Of a stretch of DNA of 38,792 nucleotides, positions 24,936-33,540 are shown in pieces. The DNA comes from Colwellia sp. D2M02. GTDB lineage: Bacteria > Pseudomonadota > Gammaproteobacteria > Enterobacterales > Alteromonadaceae. A program made the position numbers and the translations under genes. Below the pieces are notes generated by a model. It did no database searches. It was given only the letters and a program-made list of their open reading frames with translations, and was not told the origin of the DNA. The DNA lies in NCBI RefSeq assembly GCF_018860755.1, contig NZ_JAHKPW010000036.1, positions 1 to 38,792 on the forward strand, read 5' to 3'. Every line of letters starts with the position of its first letter. Position 1 is the stretch's first letter.

Positions 24936-27005
24936 ATGTTATTTAATAAAATCAAAAATCACCAAGGCTTTAGCAAATTACCACTCTGTTTAGTTTTGTT
25001 ACTTTGTTTTGCGGCTCATATTGTTAATGCGAATGAAAATAATGATGTTAGCCACCTCAGTGAAATATCGTATAACACGCTACAAGCTGATCAAATTGAG
25101 CTAGTTTTTAAGTTTGACCGTAGTATTAGCGAGTTACCTGAAGTAAACACTTCAATGACTCCCGCATTTGTGAAAATTAATTTTGGTGCTGCTACTTATG
25201 CTCAGCACTTACAAAAAACACTTGTTCAACATGCTGGAATTGAAGAAGTAACTATTGATACATCTACGGGTAACATGGTGGCAAGTATTCAGTTAGAGAA
25301 ACTCTCAGTATTTGATGTTGCTTTAACAGATGATAAAGAATTTTCTATTACTTTTAATTCAGGTTCATCTGCAGAGGTTGTTGAGAGTTTAAGCCCTGCT
25401 GGAAAAGCATTTATTAACCAAGTTGAATCGATTGACTTTAGATTGAATGAGAATAATGACGGACAGCTACTTATTTATCTTAGTGACAGTACATTAGCAG
25501 CAGACGTTAATGACAAGTTAGGCAAGGTGAATGTTGAATTACATAATACTAATATCAGTGATGAATTACTTTATAAACTTGATGTAACTGATTTTGGTAC
25601 TGTTGTTAAGGGCATTGAAACTTTTAAAGATGGCCGTAATGCACGTTTTGTACTTGATGTTGAAAGCAACTTTACTTTCTCGCAAGAGCAAGAAGGTAAT
25701 TTATTCATTTTAACCGTACAAAAAGAGGCGGAGAAAGCTCCTTCATACTTAGGTGAAACCGAAGATTTTACTGGCCGTGGCATTTCATTTAGTTTTCAAG
25801 ATATCCCTGTAAGAACGGTACTGCAATTAATTGCGGATTATAACGACTTTAACTTAATAACAAGCGATACAGTAACGGGTAACATTACGCTACGTTTAGA
25901 CGGTGTACCTTGGGATCAAGCATTAAGCATTATCCTAAAAGTTAAAGGTTTAGATAAGCGCATGCAGGGTAACATTTTAATGGTTGCTCCGGCTGATGAA
26001 TTGGCCGCACGTGAAGCACAAACTTTACAAGCGCAGCAACAAGTTGAAGAGTTAGCGCCTTTATACTCTGAATATGTACAAATCAACTATGCTAAAGCGT
26101 TAGAATTTTCAGAACTTATTAAAAATGAAGATACCAGTATTTTATCGCCACGCGGTAGTGTGTCAGTTGATGAGCGTACTAATACCTTATTAATTCGTGA
26201 CACCGCTAAAAGCATTGAAGATATTAAGCGTATGGTAACTATATTAGATGTTCCTGTTCGCCAAGTAATCATTGAAGCACGTATGGTAACGGTTAACGAT
26301 GATTTAGATGAAGAGTTAGGTATACGTTGGGGTGTTACTAATACCGATGGCGAGAATATATCTTCAGGCTCTTTAGCTGGGGTAGACTCTGCACGAGGTG
26401 GTAATGTTCCTGACTTAGGCGATAGATTAAATGTAAATTTACCTGTTGTTAGTCCTGCTGGTTCTATTGCCTTTCAAGTGGCAAAACTAGCCAATGGTAC
26501 AATTCTTGATTTAGAACTTTCAGCGTTAGAGAAAGAGAAAAAAGGTGAAGTTATTGCCAGTCCAAGAATTACTACCGCAAACCAAAAAGAAGCTTACATT
26601 GAGCAAGGTGTTGAAATTCCTTACCAAGAAGCTGCTTCAAGTGGTGCAACGGCAACTCAATTTAGGAAAGCTGTTTTAAGCTTAACGGTAACACCACATA
26701 TCACACCTGATGATAAGATAATTCTTGATTTAGTGGTTACTCAGGACTCTATATCAGAGATACAAGTAGGTCTTGCTCCTTCAATCAATACTCAACGTAT
26801 TGGTACGCAAGTACTGGCTGACAATGGTCAAACAATCGTATTAGGTGGTATTTACCAGCAAGAGATTATTAGCAGTGTTTCTAAGGTTCCTGTACTTGGT
26901 GATATTCCTTATTTAGGTTGGATGTTTAGTTCTAAGAGTAATAGTAATCGCAAAAAAGAATTACTAATTTTTGTTACTCCACGCATTGTCACAGAACATT
27001 TATAA
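24936..27005 (+). CDS. pilQ: Type IV pilus secretin PilQ
   Basis: Outer-membrane multimeric channel through which the pilus fibre passes. Cleavable signal peptide (about 1-32, ending AHIVNA), an AMIN-type domain in the N-terminal third that would bind peptidoglycan, a secretin N0-like domain near 280-350 (SFQDIPVRTVLQLIADY), an N1 region and the C-terminal secretin barrel with VPVLGDIPYLGWMF and ELLIFVTPRIV. 689 residues is within the family range. It starts 11 bases after pilP, with AAAGGAAA upstream. The hairpin at 27016-27053 closes the operon. Confidence 0.95.
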   Translation: MLFNKIKNHQGFSKLPLCLVLLLCFAAHIVNANENNDVSHLSEISYNTLQADQIELVFKFDRSISELPEVNTSMTPAFVKINFGAATYAQHLQKTLVQHAGIEEVTIDTSTGNMVASIQLEKLSVFDVALTDDKEFSITFNSGSSAEVVESLSPAGKAFINQVESIDFRLNENNDGQLLIYLSDSTLAADVNDKLGKVNVELHNTNISDELLYKLDVTDFGTVVKGIETFKDGRNARFVLDVESNFTFSQEQEGNLFILTVQKEAEKAPSYLGETEDFTGRGISFSFQDIPVRTVLQLIADYNDFNLITSDTVTGNITLRLDGVPWDQALSIILKVKGLDKRMQGNILMVAPADELAAREAQTLQAQQQVEELAPLYSEYVQINYAKALEFSELIKNEDTSILSPRGSVSVDERTNTLLIRDTAKSIEDIKRMVTILDVPVRQVIIEARMVTVNDDLDEELGIRWGVTNTDGENISSGSLAGVDSARGGNVPDLGDRLNVNLPVVSPAGSIAFQVAKLANGTILDLELSALEKEKKGEVIASPRITTANQKEAYIEQGVEIPYQEAASSGATATQFRKAVLSLTVTPHITPDDKIILDLVVTQDSISEIQVGLAPSINTQRIGTQVLADNGQTIVLGGIYQQEIISSVSKVPVLGDIPYLGWMFSSKSNSNRKKELLIFVTPRIVTEHL

Positions 27006-27015
27006 CATTTACTTC

Positions 27016-27058
27016 AATTCACTAAATAATATTCCCTTATTATTTAGTGAATTTTTAG
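27016..27058 (+). terminator. Terminator of pilMNOPQ
   Basis: A 16-bp AT-rich perfect inverted repeat, 27016-27031 and 27038-27053, with loop TTCCCT and then TTTT. It lies 11 bases after pilQ. Confidence 0.75.
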
Positions 27059-27096
27059 CTTTTAAGAGTTTTTAATTAAGTTAACGGTAAACTTAC

Positions 27097-27126
27097 TTGC
27101 AATTTGTAGTTAACAATTGCGATAAT
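27097..27126 (+). promoter_or_regulatory. Candidate aroK promoter
   Basis: TTGCAA (27097-27102) and GATAAT (27121-27126) with an 18-base spacer, just after the pilQ terminator. It would leave a leader of about 110 bases before aroK, which contains a short GAGG-GAGA-CCTC hairpin at 27145-27156. Confidence 0.45.
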
Positions 27127-27245
27127 TACGCCCTTGAAATTTCCGAGGGAGACCTCTATTCCGTCAAAAGTGCTATTTTTACTATTATTTAGGTAGAAAT
27201 TTCTTTTGAATGACCTGTTAACAAAACGAGTATGAAATAAATCTA

Positions 27246-27764
27246 ATGGCAGAAAAACGTAATATTTTCCTTGTTGGCCCTATGGGTGCTGGTAAAAGTA
27301 CTATAGGTAGAGAAATAGCCGACAGATTGCACCTTGAGTTTTTTGATTCTGATCAGGAAATTGAACGTCGTACTGGCGCTGATATCGCTTGGGTTTTTGA
27401 TCTTGAAGGCGAGGAAGGCTTTCGTAAAAGAGAAGAAACTGTAATCGAAGACTTAAGTGAAAAACAAGGTATTGTTCTGGCTACTGGTGGTGGTTCAGTA
27501 ATAAGTACTAATGTTCGCAATCGATTATCTGCTCGTGGCATTGTTGTGTATCTTGAAACAACTATTGATAAGCAAGTTGCTCGTACGCAACGTGATCGTC
27601 GCCGTCCTTTATTACAAACCTCAGAAGAGCCTCGTACAGTACTCGAAAACCTTGCTGTTGAGCGTAATCCTCTTTATGAAGAAATTGCTGATATTATTGT
27701 TAAGACTGATGAGCAAAGTGCAAAAGTTGTTGCACATAACATCATTGATAAACTTGAGTTTTAA
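27246..27764 (+). CDS. aroK: Shikimate kinase I
   Basis: Phosphorylates shikimate at the 3-position using ATP, in aromatic amino acid synthesis. The Walker A loop GPMGAGKST is at 11-19, shikimate-binding DSD at 34-36, the glycine triplet ATGGGSV near 80, and the lid [11 protein letters not shown] near 118-128. 172 residues matches E. coli AroK (173). No strong Shine-Dalgarno precedes the ATG at 27246; the leader reads GAGTATGAAATAAATCTA. It lies upstream of aroB as in E. coli. Confidence 0.96.
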   Translation: MAEKRNIFLVGPMGAGKSTIGREIADRLHLEFFDSDQEIERRTGADIAWVFDLEGEEGFRKREETVIEDLSEKQGIVLATGGGSVISTNVRNRLSARGIVVYLETTIDKQVARTQRDRRRPLLQTSEEPRTVLENLAVERNPLYEEIADIIVKTDEQSAKVVAHNIIDKLEF

Positions 27765-27822
27765 TATCGAATTTTAATCTATAGCAGTTCGACTTTTATA
27801 TTTTTATCATTAGTGGCACCCT

Positions 27823-28887
27823 ATGACTACCCTGAATTTAGAGCTTGGCGAACGCAGTTACCCTATTTTTATTGAATCAGGGTTGTTACAACAAACGTCA
27901 AAATTACCCTCGTATATTGGTGGCAAAAGAGTCTGTGTTGTTACTAATGATGTTGTTGCTCCCTTATACCTCGAGCAACTCAAAGCTAAACTCACTGACT
28001 TTATTGTTGATGACGTAGTGCTCCCTGATGGCGAAGCTTATAAAAACTTGGCTAGCTTTGAAGTTATTATGGCAAGTTTACTGAGAAATGAGCATGGCCG
28101 TGATACTACGCTTATTGCTTTAGGTGGTGGAGTTATTGGTGATATTACCGGCTTTGCTGCTGCGTGTTATCAACGTGGTATTAACTTTATTCAAATTCCG
28201 ACTACACTGCTTTCTCAAGTTGACTCTTCTGTTGGTGGTAAAACTGCAGTTAATCACCCGCTAGGTAAAAACATGATTGGTGCTTTTTACCAACCTAAAG
28301 CGGTTTTTATCGACATTGACAGCCTAACTACATTACCTGTACGCGAGTTTAATGCCGGTATGGCTGAAGTGATTAAATATGGCATTTTAGGCGATCAGCG
28401 ATTTTTCATTTGGTTAGAAAATAATATCGAGGCAATCAAGTCAGGTCGAAGTGATATTTTAGCTCAAATGATAGAGACTTGCTGTCAGTGTAAAGCTGAC
28501 ATTGTTGCTAAAGATGAAACTGAATCAGGCTTACGCGCTTTACTCAATTTAGGTCATACCTTTGGCCATGCTATTGAAGCAGAACAAGGCTATGGTAATT
28601 GGTTGCATGGTGAAGCAGTTGCTACTGGCATGGTACTTGCTGCTAAACTAGCTGTAGCAATGAATTTGCTTGAAGAGTCAGAATATCGTCGCATAGAGTT
28701 GTTAATTTCTGCATTTGACTTACCAATTAAAGCTCCGAGTAATATGGGGTTTAATGAATTTATTCAACATATGCGCAGAGATAAGAAAAACATAGCGGGT
28801 ACATTACGCTTTATCGTTCCAACAGCAATCGGTAAATCGGAAATCCGTGATGATGTATCACAAGACTTACTTCAGCAAATTCTATAA
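27823..28887 (+). CDS. aroB: 3-dehydroquinate synthase
   Basis: Converts DAHP to 3-dehydroquinate, the second shikimate-pathway step, using NAD and a divalent metal. The NAD-binding [11 protein letters not shown], the segment [27 protein letters not shown], and metal-site histidines in [12 protein letters not shown] and LHGEAV are all present. 354 residues is typical (E. coli 362). The gap to aroK is 58 bases. A 12-bp hairpin follows at 28894-28922. Confidence 0.96.
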   Translation: MTTLNLELGERSYPIFIESGLLQQTSKLPSYIGGKRVCVVTNDVVAPLYLEQLKAKLTDFIVDDVVLPDGEAYKNLASFEVIMASLLRNEHGRDTTLIALGGGVIGDITGFAAACYQRGINFIQIPTTLLSQVDSSVGGKTAVNHPLGKNMIGAFYQPKAVFIDIDSLTTLPVREFNAGMAEVIKYGILGDQRFFIWLENNIEAIKSGRSDILAQMIETCCQCKADIVAKDETESGLRALLNLGHTFGHAIEAEQGYGNWLHGEAVATGMVLAAKLAVAMNLLEESEYRRIELLISAFDLPIKAPSNMGFNEFIQHMRRDKKNIAGTLRFIVPTAIGKSEIRDDVSQDLLQQIL

Positions 28888-28893
28888 ATTATT

Positions 28894-28922
28894 TGATAGT
28901 GTCATCATAAATGACACTATCA
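28894..28922 (+). terminator. Hairpin between aroB and damX
   Basis: Perfect 12-bp inverted repeat TGATAGTGTCAT (28894-28905) and ATGACACTATCA (28911-28922), loop CATAA. The following bases CAAATTTTC lack a clean U-run, so it may be a weak terminator, an attenuator or an RNA stability element. Confidence 0.5.
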
Positions 28923-28947
28923 CAAATTTTCATAGAAAGGGTAAAGT

Positions 28948-30312
28948 ATGTCTGCACTTCCAAGCAGTTCAACAGTGATTAATATAAAACCAGATAATAG
29001 CATCGCTAATATTAATGTTACGGCTCGTATTGATTATAATTTACGCTTTACTAAGCAAGCTGTACTTGTTGTAGGCGACAGTAATGATGATTATAGTCAG
29101 GTTGCTCGCCAATACCTTGTTGCCATATCAAATCAAGAAACTAACCAAGTAAATACCGCTTTTGTTTCTGCATCTTCTAAATTAAATGATATTCAGCTTC
29201 GTTGTCGCTTAATCGAACAGCTTTTCTCAAATACCTTATTTGATCCTGAGCAATCACTAGTACAAAGCGTTTTACGCTTAGCTCAGCAACAAAGTGATGT
29301 ATTAACAATTATTATTGAACATGCCCAAGCGTTATCACTACAAATTAAATATGAACTATGTCAACTAGTTCAAGTAGCTAAGAAGAGCAACACGTTAATT
29401 AATGTGATTTTTTTTGGCAGCTTTGACTCAGGTAAAGAAGTCGTTGGTGATAAAACGCTATTCAAGAATAAGTTAGTGATTATTGATGCTTTAACAGGGC
29501 AACTATATAACTACGATGACCCGAAGCTGGCACCCGTAGTTAAACCGATTAAAGTGCATTTATGGCAAAAAATAGTGTTAGGCTTAAGTGTTGTTTTATT
29601 AATGGCTGCTTGCTTAGCGTTATTTATTTATATTAGCGATGTAGATAATAAATCATTGTTCACACAAACAACGGTGATGGCTGATAAAGCCAGCGAAGAC
29701 TCCTTTAGTAAGCCTATAGTGACTTCTATTGATAGCTCTACTACTCCAATAACCGACAGTAACGATAAACAGCTAAATAAGCCTGCTACAACTGTTAATG
29801 AGGCTAATGCGACTGATATTTACCAAGCGCTTTTAAATGATACTGAATTGAAAGCGCCACAAGTCGCAAATAGTTCGGAAGTGTTCAACGCTTTATTGGC
29901 AACTACGTCAACGGCAGCGCTAGAAGAAGCGAGTGAAGATACGGAAATTCTGAGCCCAAATAATGAAGCAATTAAAGCATCAGAAACCTTAAAAACTAAT
30001 ACTTCAGAGGCTGGTTCGTACTATGCTCAAGCAGCATTGTTAGCGCCAGAGGGTTACGTTATACAAATAGCTGGATTTTTTGATAATAAACGCTTAACTG
30101 AGTTTTTAACTACTTATGAAACAATGCCTTTACATCATTACACTAAAGATCTAAATGGTAAGGAATTTACCGTCGTTACTTCTGAGAATTATGCAACCAA
30201 AGAAGATGCTAAAGCAGCAATTCAAGCGTTTCCTGATGATTTAGTAGCAAGAGACCCATGGATTAAACCCATTTCGCTTGTTCTTGCGGAAATTAATACC
30301 TTTAAAGAGTAA
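28948..30312 (+). CDS. damX: DamX-like SPOR-domain division protein
   Basis: Bitopic inner-membrane protein expected at the division septum, where its SPOR domain binds peptidoglycan stripped of stem peptides. The cytosolic N-terminal region (1-205), one membrane helix (about 208-230), a Ser/Thr/Asn-rich periplasmic linker (about 235-355) and a C-terminal SPOR domain (about 365-450, GYVIQIAGFFDNKRL, HHYTKDLNGKEFTVV) are visible. The N-terminal part faintly resembles an ExeA/MshM-type AAA domain with ruined nucleotide motifs (VVGDSNDDYS; IIIEHAQALS). Its position between aroB and dam is the conserved one. AAAGGG precedes the ATG by 7 bases. Confidence 0.85.
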   Translation: MSALPSSSTVINIKPDNSIANINVTARIDYNLRFTKQAVLVVGDSNDDYSQVARQYLVAISNQETNQVNTAFVSASSKLNDIQLRCRLIEQLFSNTLFDPEQSLVQSVLRLAQQQSDVLTIIIEHAQALSLQIKYELCQLVQVAKKSNTLINVIFFGSFDSGKEVVGDKTLFKNKLVIIDALTGQLYNYDDPKLAPVVKPIKVHLWQKIVLGLSVVLLMAACLALFIYISDVDNKSLFTQTTVMADKASEDSFSKPIVTSIDSSTTPITDSNDKQLNKPATTVNEANATDIYQALLNDTELKAPQVANSSEVFNALLATTSTAALEEASEDTEILSPNNEAIKASETLKTNTSEAGSYYAQAALLAPEGYVIQIAGFFDNKRLTEFLTTYETMPLHHYTKDLNGKEFTVVTSENYATKEDAKAAIQAFPDDLVARDPWIKPISLVLAEINTFKE

Positions 30313-30366
30313 ATCGAGCTACAATTCGCAGCGTAATTTTATTCAGATTTTAGGTTTAAGCGATTA

Positions 30367-31185
30367 ATGAGCAAGAAGCATCGAGCATTTCTCAAGTGGG
30401 CAGGTGGTAAATATGGTCTGTCTGATGTTATTGCTAAAATGCTACCCAAAGAACAGCGTTTAATTGAGCCTTTTGTTGGCGCAGGATCGGTCTTTCTAAA
30501 TACCAATTACGATCATTATATTTTGAATGATATTAATCAAGACTTGATTAATTTGTACCAAATACTGCAAAAATCTCCTGATACCTTTATTGCCGACGCG
30601 CGAAAAATATTTAATCCTGAACATAATGAAGCGGACACTTATTATCAATTAAGAGCTGAATTTAACGCTAGTAAAGATAGCTACTTTCGTTCGCTTATTT
30701 TTCTTTATATGAACCGCCACGGTTATAACGGCTTATGTCGATATAATAAGTCAGGCGGTTACAATGTTCCTTTTGGTAAATATAAAAAGCCTTACTTCCC
30801 TGAAGTTGAATTAAATTTTTTTGCTGAGAAGAGCCAAAAAGCTACATTTGTTTGTGAAGGTTATCGCAAAACATTCGCTAGAGCACTGCAGGGCGATGTT
30901 ATCTATTGTGATCCTCCATATGTCCCATTAAGTAAAACAGCAAGTTTTACCAGTTATTCAGGTAATGGCTTTGGTTTAGATGAACAGGCTGATCTAGCTA
31001 ATGTCGCAGAAGAAGTGAATGAAGCTAAAAATATTCCGGTATTGATTTCAAATCACGATACTATTTGGACGCGTAAGATTTATGAGCACTCAGCTAAAAT
31101 AAAATCAATTCAAGTGGCTAGAACAATTAGTCAAAATGCAGGGCAGCGTAAAAAGGTTGCTGAATTATTGGCTTTGTATAAGTAA
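30367..31185 (+). CDS. dam: DNA adenine methyltransferase (GATC)
   Basis: Transfers a methyl group from S-adenosylmethionine to adenine N6 in GATC, serving mismatch repair, replication timing and gene regulation. Class alpha order: FLKWAGGKYGL (8-18) and the AdoMet motif EPFVGAGSVF (34-43) first, catalytic DPPY at 182-185 last; NRHGYNGLCRYN (116-127) is the Dam-family target-recognition segment. 272 residues matches E. coli Dam (278). It follows damX by 54 bases. Downstream genes are on the opposite strand, breaking the usual dam-rpe run. Confidence 0.96.
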   Translation: MSKKHRAFLKWAGGKYGLSDVIAKMLPKEQRLIEPFVGAGSVFLNTNYDHYILNDINQDLINLYQILQKSPDTFIADARKIFNPEHNEADTYYQLRAEFNASKDSYFRSLIFLYMNRHGYNGLCRYNKSGGYNVPFGKYKKPYFPEVELNFFAEKSQKATFVCEGYRKTFARALQGDVIYCDPPYVPLSKTASFTSYSGNGFGLDEQADLANVAEEVNEAKNIPVLISNHDTIWTRKIYEHSAKIKSIQVARTISQNAGQRKKVAELLALYK

Positions 31186-31225
31186 CCTGAGCTCGGGATA
31201 GTAAACCCTAAACTGAACTTTCGAT

Positions 31226-31414
31226 TTAACTATTTACTAAGACTAACTGCACAATTAAAACAAGCGATGCAATAAATGCAATCGTCAATATTACGCCTGC
31301 AACAATAAAGTGAGATAGCTTTCCTTGGGCGAAATCTTGTTTGCGGTTCTTATGGCTCTGCACTCCAAAAAAGGCAGCGAATACACTCTTAAATATTTGT
31401 TTAGCATTTCTCAT
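31226..31414 (-). CDS. DUF2970 small membrane protein
   Basis: A 62-residue protein with a polar, basic first half and one C-terminal membrane helix (about 37-60). The segment SVFAAFFGVQSHKNRKQDF, then FIVAGV, matches the DUF2970 pattern of gammaproteobacterial small proteins. Function unknown. It is convergent with dam, 40 bases away, and lies 26 bases downstream of another minus-strand gene, so the two are likely cotranscribed. The ribosome site is weak (GCGGT region). Short, but the family match makes it credible. Confidence 0.75.
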   Translation of the reverse strand: MRNAKQIFKSVFAAFFGVQSHKNRKQDFAQGKLSHFIVAGVILTIAFIASLVLIVQLVLVNS

Positions 31415-31440
31415 AGTGTTTACCGCTTAACTATTTTTAA

Positions 31441-31758
31441 TTAATCAAAACTATAATGTACTAACTCTATTAAATCTAAAAATTGTCGGTGAGTTGACTT
31501 GCTCTCTCCAGCAAACCACGCCCACCAACTTTTGTTGGGCCTATAAACGGCATTACAGGGATGGTTACTGTGACTTAATGGTAATTCAGACTTCAGTGTA
31601 GTGCAGTCTTTAAGAATGTTTTCATATTGAGTTTGCTTGGCGTGAATATTATTTACGCTATAACGATAAGTGCAAGATAAAGTTAATGCAATAATAAAGA
31701 CTAAACAGAGTCTTTTAGGCTTGGTTAAAGTTATATCTGCCAGCATCCGTATTGACAT
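31441..31758 (-). CDS. Small membrane-anchored protein, function unknown
   Basis: A 105-residue protein I do not recognise. An N-terminal hydrophobic stretch (about 16-32, LCLVFIIALTLSCTY) would act as a signal anchor; the Cys is not in a good lipobox because the -3 residue is Thr. The rest is polar and contains two cysteines (about residues 51 and 67) that could pair in the periplasm, and a PNKSWWAWFAGES stretch. AGAG lies 6 bases before the ATG at 31758. It begins below the terminator at 31779-31813 and runs into the DUF2970 gene. Confidence 0.55.
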   Translation of the reverse strand: MSIRMLADITLTKPKRLCLVFIIALTLSCTYRYSVNNIHAKQTQYENILKDCTTLKSELPLSHSNHPCNAVYRPNKSWWAWFAGESKSTHRQFLDLIELVHYSFD

Positions 31759-31774
31759 GATTTACTCTATTACA

Positions 31775-31813
31775 TAAAAAAGGTGTGATCGATTATAACC
31801 GAATCACACCTTT
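31775..31813 (-). terminator. Terminator of the TorF-type porin gene
   Basis: AAAGGTGTGAT (31779-31789) pairs with ATCACACCTTT (31803-31813). Reading the minus strand, the hairpin is followed by a run of T (complement of 31776-31781), so it terminates the gene at 31859-32533. Confidence 0.75.
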
Positions 31814-31858
31814 ATGTCTTTGTTTGAATTTTATACTAATTTGTATCTTTAATTATTT

Positions 31859-32533
31859 TTATAAATCAATATCTATACTGTAAGCAATATAAGCTTTTAT
31901 ATCGCCTGCAGCACCATCTAAATCCGTTGCTGATGCACCTAAGGTAAAGCCTGATTTGTTAAAGCTCACACCATAATCAATAGAATCTTCACTAAGCCAA
32001 TCACCAGAATATGAGCCTAAGTGCAGGGTGATATCGGCATCGTTTGCTAAAGCAAAACTGTAATCAGCACTGGCGTATATAGTGTCACCTACATCAGCTC
32101 CTTCACCAGAGGTTAATACGGCTACCCCTAAAGTCAGTGCTTCAAAAGTTACGCTGGCATAAACTTCAGAAAAATCGGCATCACCTGTAGTTTCATCTGG
32201 GTAAGCATAATAAATAAAGCCGACATCATAAGATAAACTGTCATTAATATCTGCAGAGTAACCACCATATAAATCTAACTCATAGCTCATATCATTGTTA
32301 GCCCAGTCGGCATTAGACACCCAAGTGCCAGCATAAAATCCTGAGCTATCTTCGTAATCAATACCACCTGATATTGCGGCAGAGCCATTAGTTTGTTCTA
32401 AACCACGCCATAAATAATTTGAAGTTGCGCCAACATTAGCAGATAGGCCTTCAGTTGCCTGTGCAGTGTTAGAGATAGCGATAGTACTGAAAACCAAACC
32501 AGTTAACGTAATAGGTAAAAGTATACTTTTCAT
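31859..32533 (-). CDS. TorF-family putative outer-membrane porin
   Basis: A 224-residue exported protein with a signal peptide (about 1-26, ending NTAQA) and a body of alternating hydrophobic beta strands. The first mature segment LSANVGATSNYLWRGLEQT and ISGGIDYEDSSGFYAGTWVSN are hallmarks of the TorF / Gcw_chp (TIGR02001) family of putative porins. It ends in an Asp-Ile-Asp-Leu strand, consistent with a beta barrel. Substrate unknown. Monocistronic, with AGGAA 7-8 bases before the ATG and a terminator after the stop. Confidence 0.85.
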   Translation of the reverse strand: MKSILLPITLTGLVFSTIAISNTAQATEGLSANVGATSNYLWRGLEQTNGSAAISGGIDYEDSSGFYAGTWVSNADWANNDMSYELDLYGGYSADINDSLSYDVGFIYYAYPDETTGDADFSEVYASVTFEALTLGVAVLTSGEGADVGDTIYASADYSFALANDADITLHLGSYSGDWLSEDSIDYGVSFNKSGFTLGASATDLDGAAGDIKAYIAYSIDIDL

Positions 32534-32665
32534 ATTATATTCCTAAGTGTTTATGTTGACGTTAAGTTTTATTCTAGTTACAGATAGAGCAAAAATAATG
32601 CCTATGAAAAAAAATAAGTAATATAAAAAATAACGATATTAATAACAGTGGCTTAGGAGGTTTAA

Positions 32666-32725
32666 ATGAATTATATAATCAAGGGTGATTGTTTTTTATG
32701 CTCCTTAACGGTGCGGTTTTGTTAA
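32666..32725 (+). CDS. Possible 19-residue leader or small ORF upstream of rpe
   Basis: A perfect AGGAGG (32655-32660) lies 5 bases before an ATG that opens a 19-codon frame reading MNYIIKGDCFLCSLTVRFC. Its TAA (32723-32725) falls at the loop and first right-arm bases of the hairpin at 32710-32734. Translation through the end would unfold the hairpin. The amino-acid content shows no run of Trp or other obvious attenuation residue. It could be a leader peptide, a small protein or chance; only the ribosome site is strong evidence. Confidence 0.35.
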   Translation: MNYIIKGDCFLCSLTVRFC

Positions 32726-32734
32726 AACTGCACC
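32710..32734 (+). other. Hairpin overlapping the small ORF stop
   Basis: GGTGCGGTTTT (32710-32720) pairs with AAAACTGCACC (32724-32734) through one G-U pair and a 3-base loop. No U-run follows, so it is not a standard terminator. It lies between the small ORF and the rpe promoter. Confidence 0.55.
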
Positions 32735-32764
32735 AGATTAATAGGTACAGTTATCACTTTCATA

Positions 32765-32793
32765 TTCGCATTTCATTTTGGCTTGGGTATAAT
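32765..32793 (+). promoter_or_regulatory. Candidate rpe promoter
   Basis: TTCGCA (32765-32770) and consensus TATAAT (32788-32793) with a 17-base spacer, 30 bases before the rpe ATG. It makes rpe-trpS a separate transcription unit from dam. Confidence 0.6.
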
Positions 32794-32822
32794 GTGGGCT
32801 GTTTTTTCAGGAATATACCATT

Positions 32823-33497
32823 ATGCCTTCATACTTAATTGCTCCATCAATACTTTCTGCTGATTTCGCTCGTTTAGGTGACGATGTAGCTAAAGTACTT
32901 GCTGCAGGTGCAGATGTTGTTCACTTTGATGTGATGGACAACCATTTTGTGCCTAACTTAACATTTGGTCCTATGATCTGTGAGTCGTTAAGAAGTTACG
33001 GTATTACAGCGCCTATTGATGTACATTTAATGGTAAAGCCGGTTGATAGTTTAGTGCCTAGCTTTGCTAAAGCAGGAGCTGATATTATTACCTTTCATCC
33101 TGAAGCTAGCGATCATATTGATAGAACTTTACAGCTAATTAAAGATAATGGTTGTAAAGCGGGTTTAGTGTTAAATCCAGCAACACCTCTGCATTGTTTA
33201 GACTTTGTGATGGATAAACTTGATGTTATTTTATTGATGTCGGTGAATCCTGGCTTTGGTGGGCAATCATTTATTCCAACTACTTTAGACAAAATTCGCT
33301 TAGTCAAAGAAAAAATTATCGCTAGTGGCCGAGATATTCGCTTGCAAGTTGATGGCGGTGTTAAGGCAAGTAATATTGCTGAAATTGCGGCGGCAGGTGC
33401 TGATATGTTTGTTGCCGGTAGCGCGATTTTCTCACAGCCAGATTATAAAGTCGCCATTGATGATATGCGCGCAGAATTAAAAAAAGTAACGCCATAG
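32823..33497 (+). CDS. rpe: Ribulose-phosphate 3-epimerase
   Basis: Interconverts ribulose 5-phosphate and xylulose 5-phosphate in the pentose phosphate pathway. TIM-barrel enzyme with [14 protein letters not shown], the metal-site block [35 protein letters not shown] and the phosphate-binding QVDGGV / AGSAIF. 224 residues matches E. coli (225). AGGAA is 9 bases before the ATG. In many gammaproteobacteria rpe follows dam directly and precedes gph; here dam is 1.6 kb away and trpS follows after 43 bases. Confidence 0.96.
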   Translation: MPSYLIAPSILSADFARLGDDVAKVLAAGADVVHFDVMDNHFVPNLTFGPMICESLRSYGITAPIDVHLMVKPVDSLVPSFAKAGADIITFHPEASDHIDRTLQLIKDNGCKAGLVLNPATPLHCLDFVMDKLDVILLMSVNPGFGGQSFIPTTLDKIRLVKEKIIASGRDIRLQVDGGVKASNIAEIAAAGADMFVAGSAIFSQPDYKVAIDDMRAELKKVTP

Positions 33498-33540
33498 CCG
33501 TTACGATAAAATAACGATTAAAGTAATTTAAAGGAAAATC

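Noticed and set aside
31226..32533. Three minus-strand genes between dam and rpe as a mobile island
   Set aside because: No repeats, integrase or composition shift at the borders; DUF2970 and TorF-type genes are ordinary residents of this order. Treated as rearrangement only.
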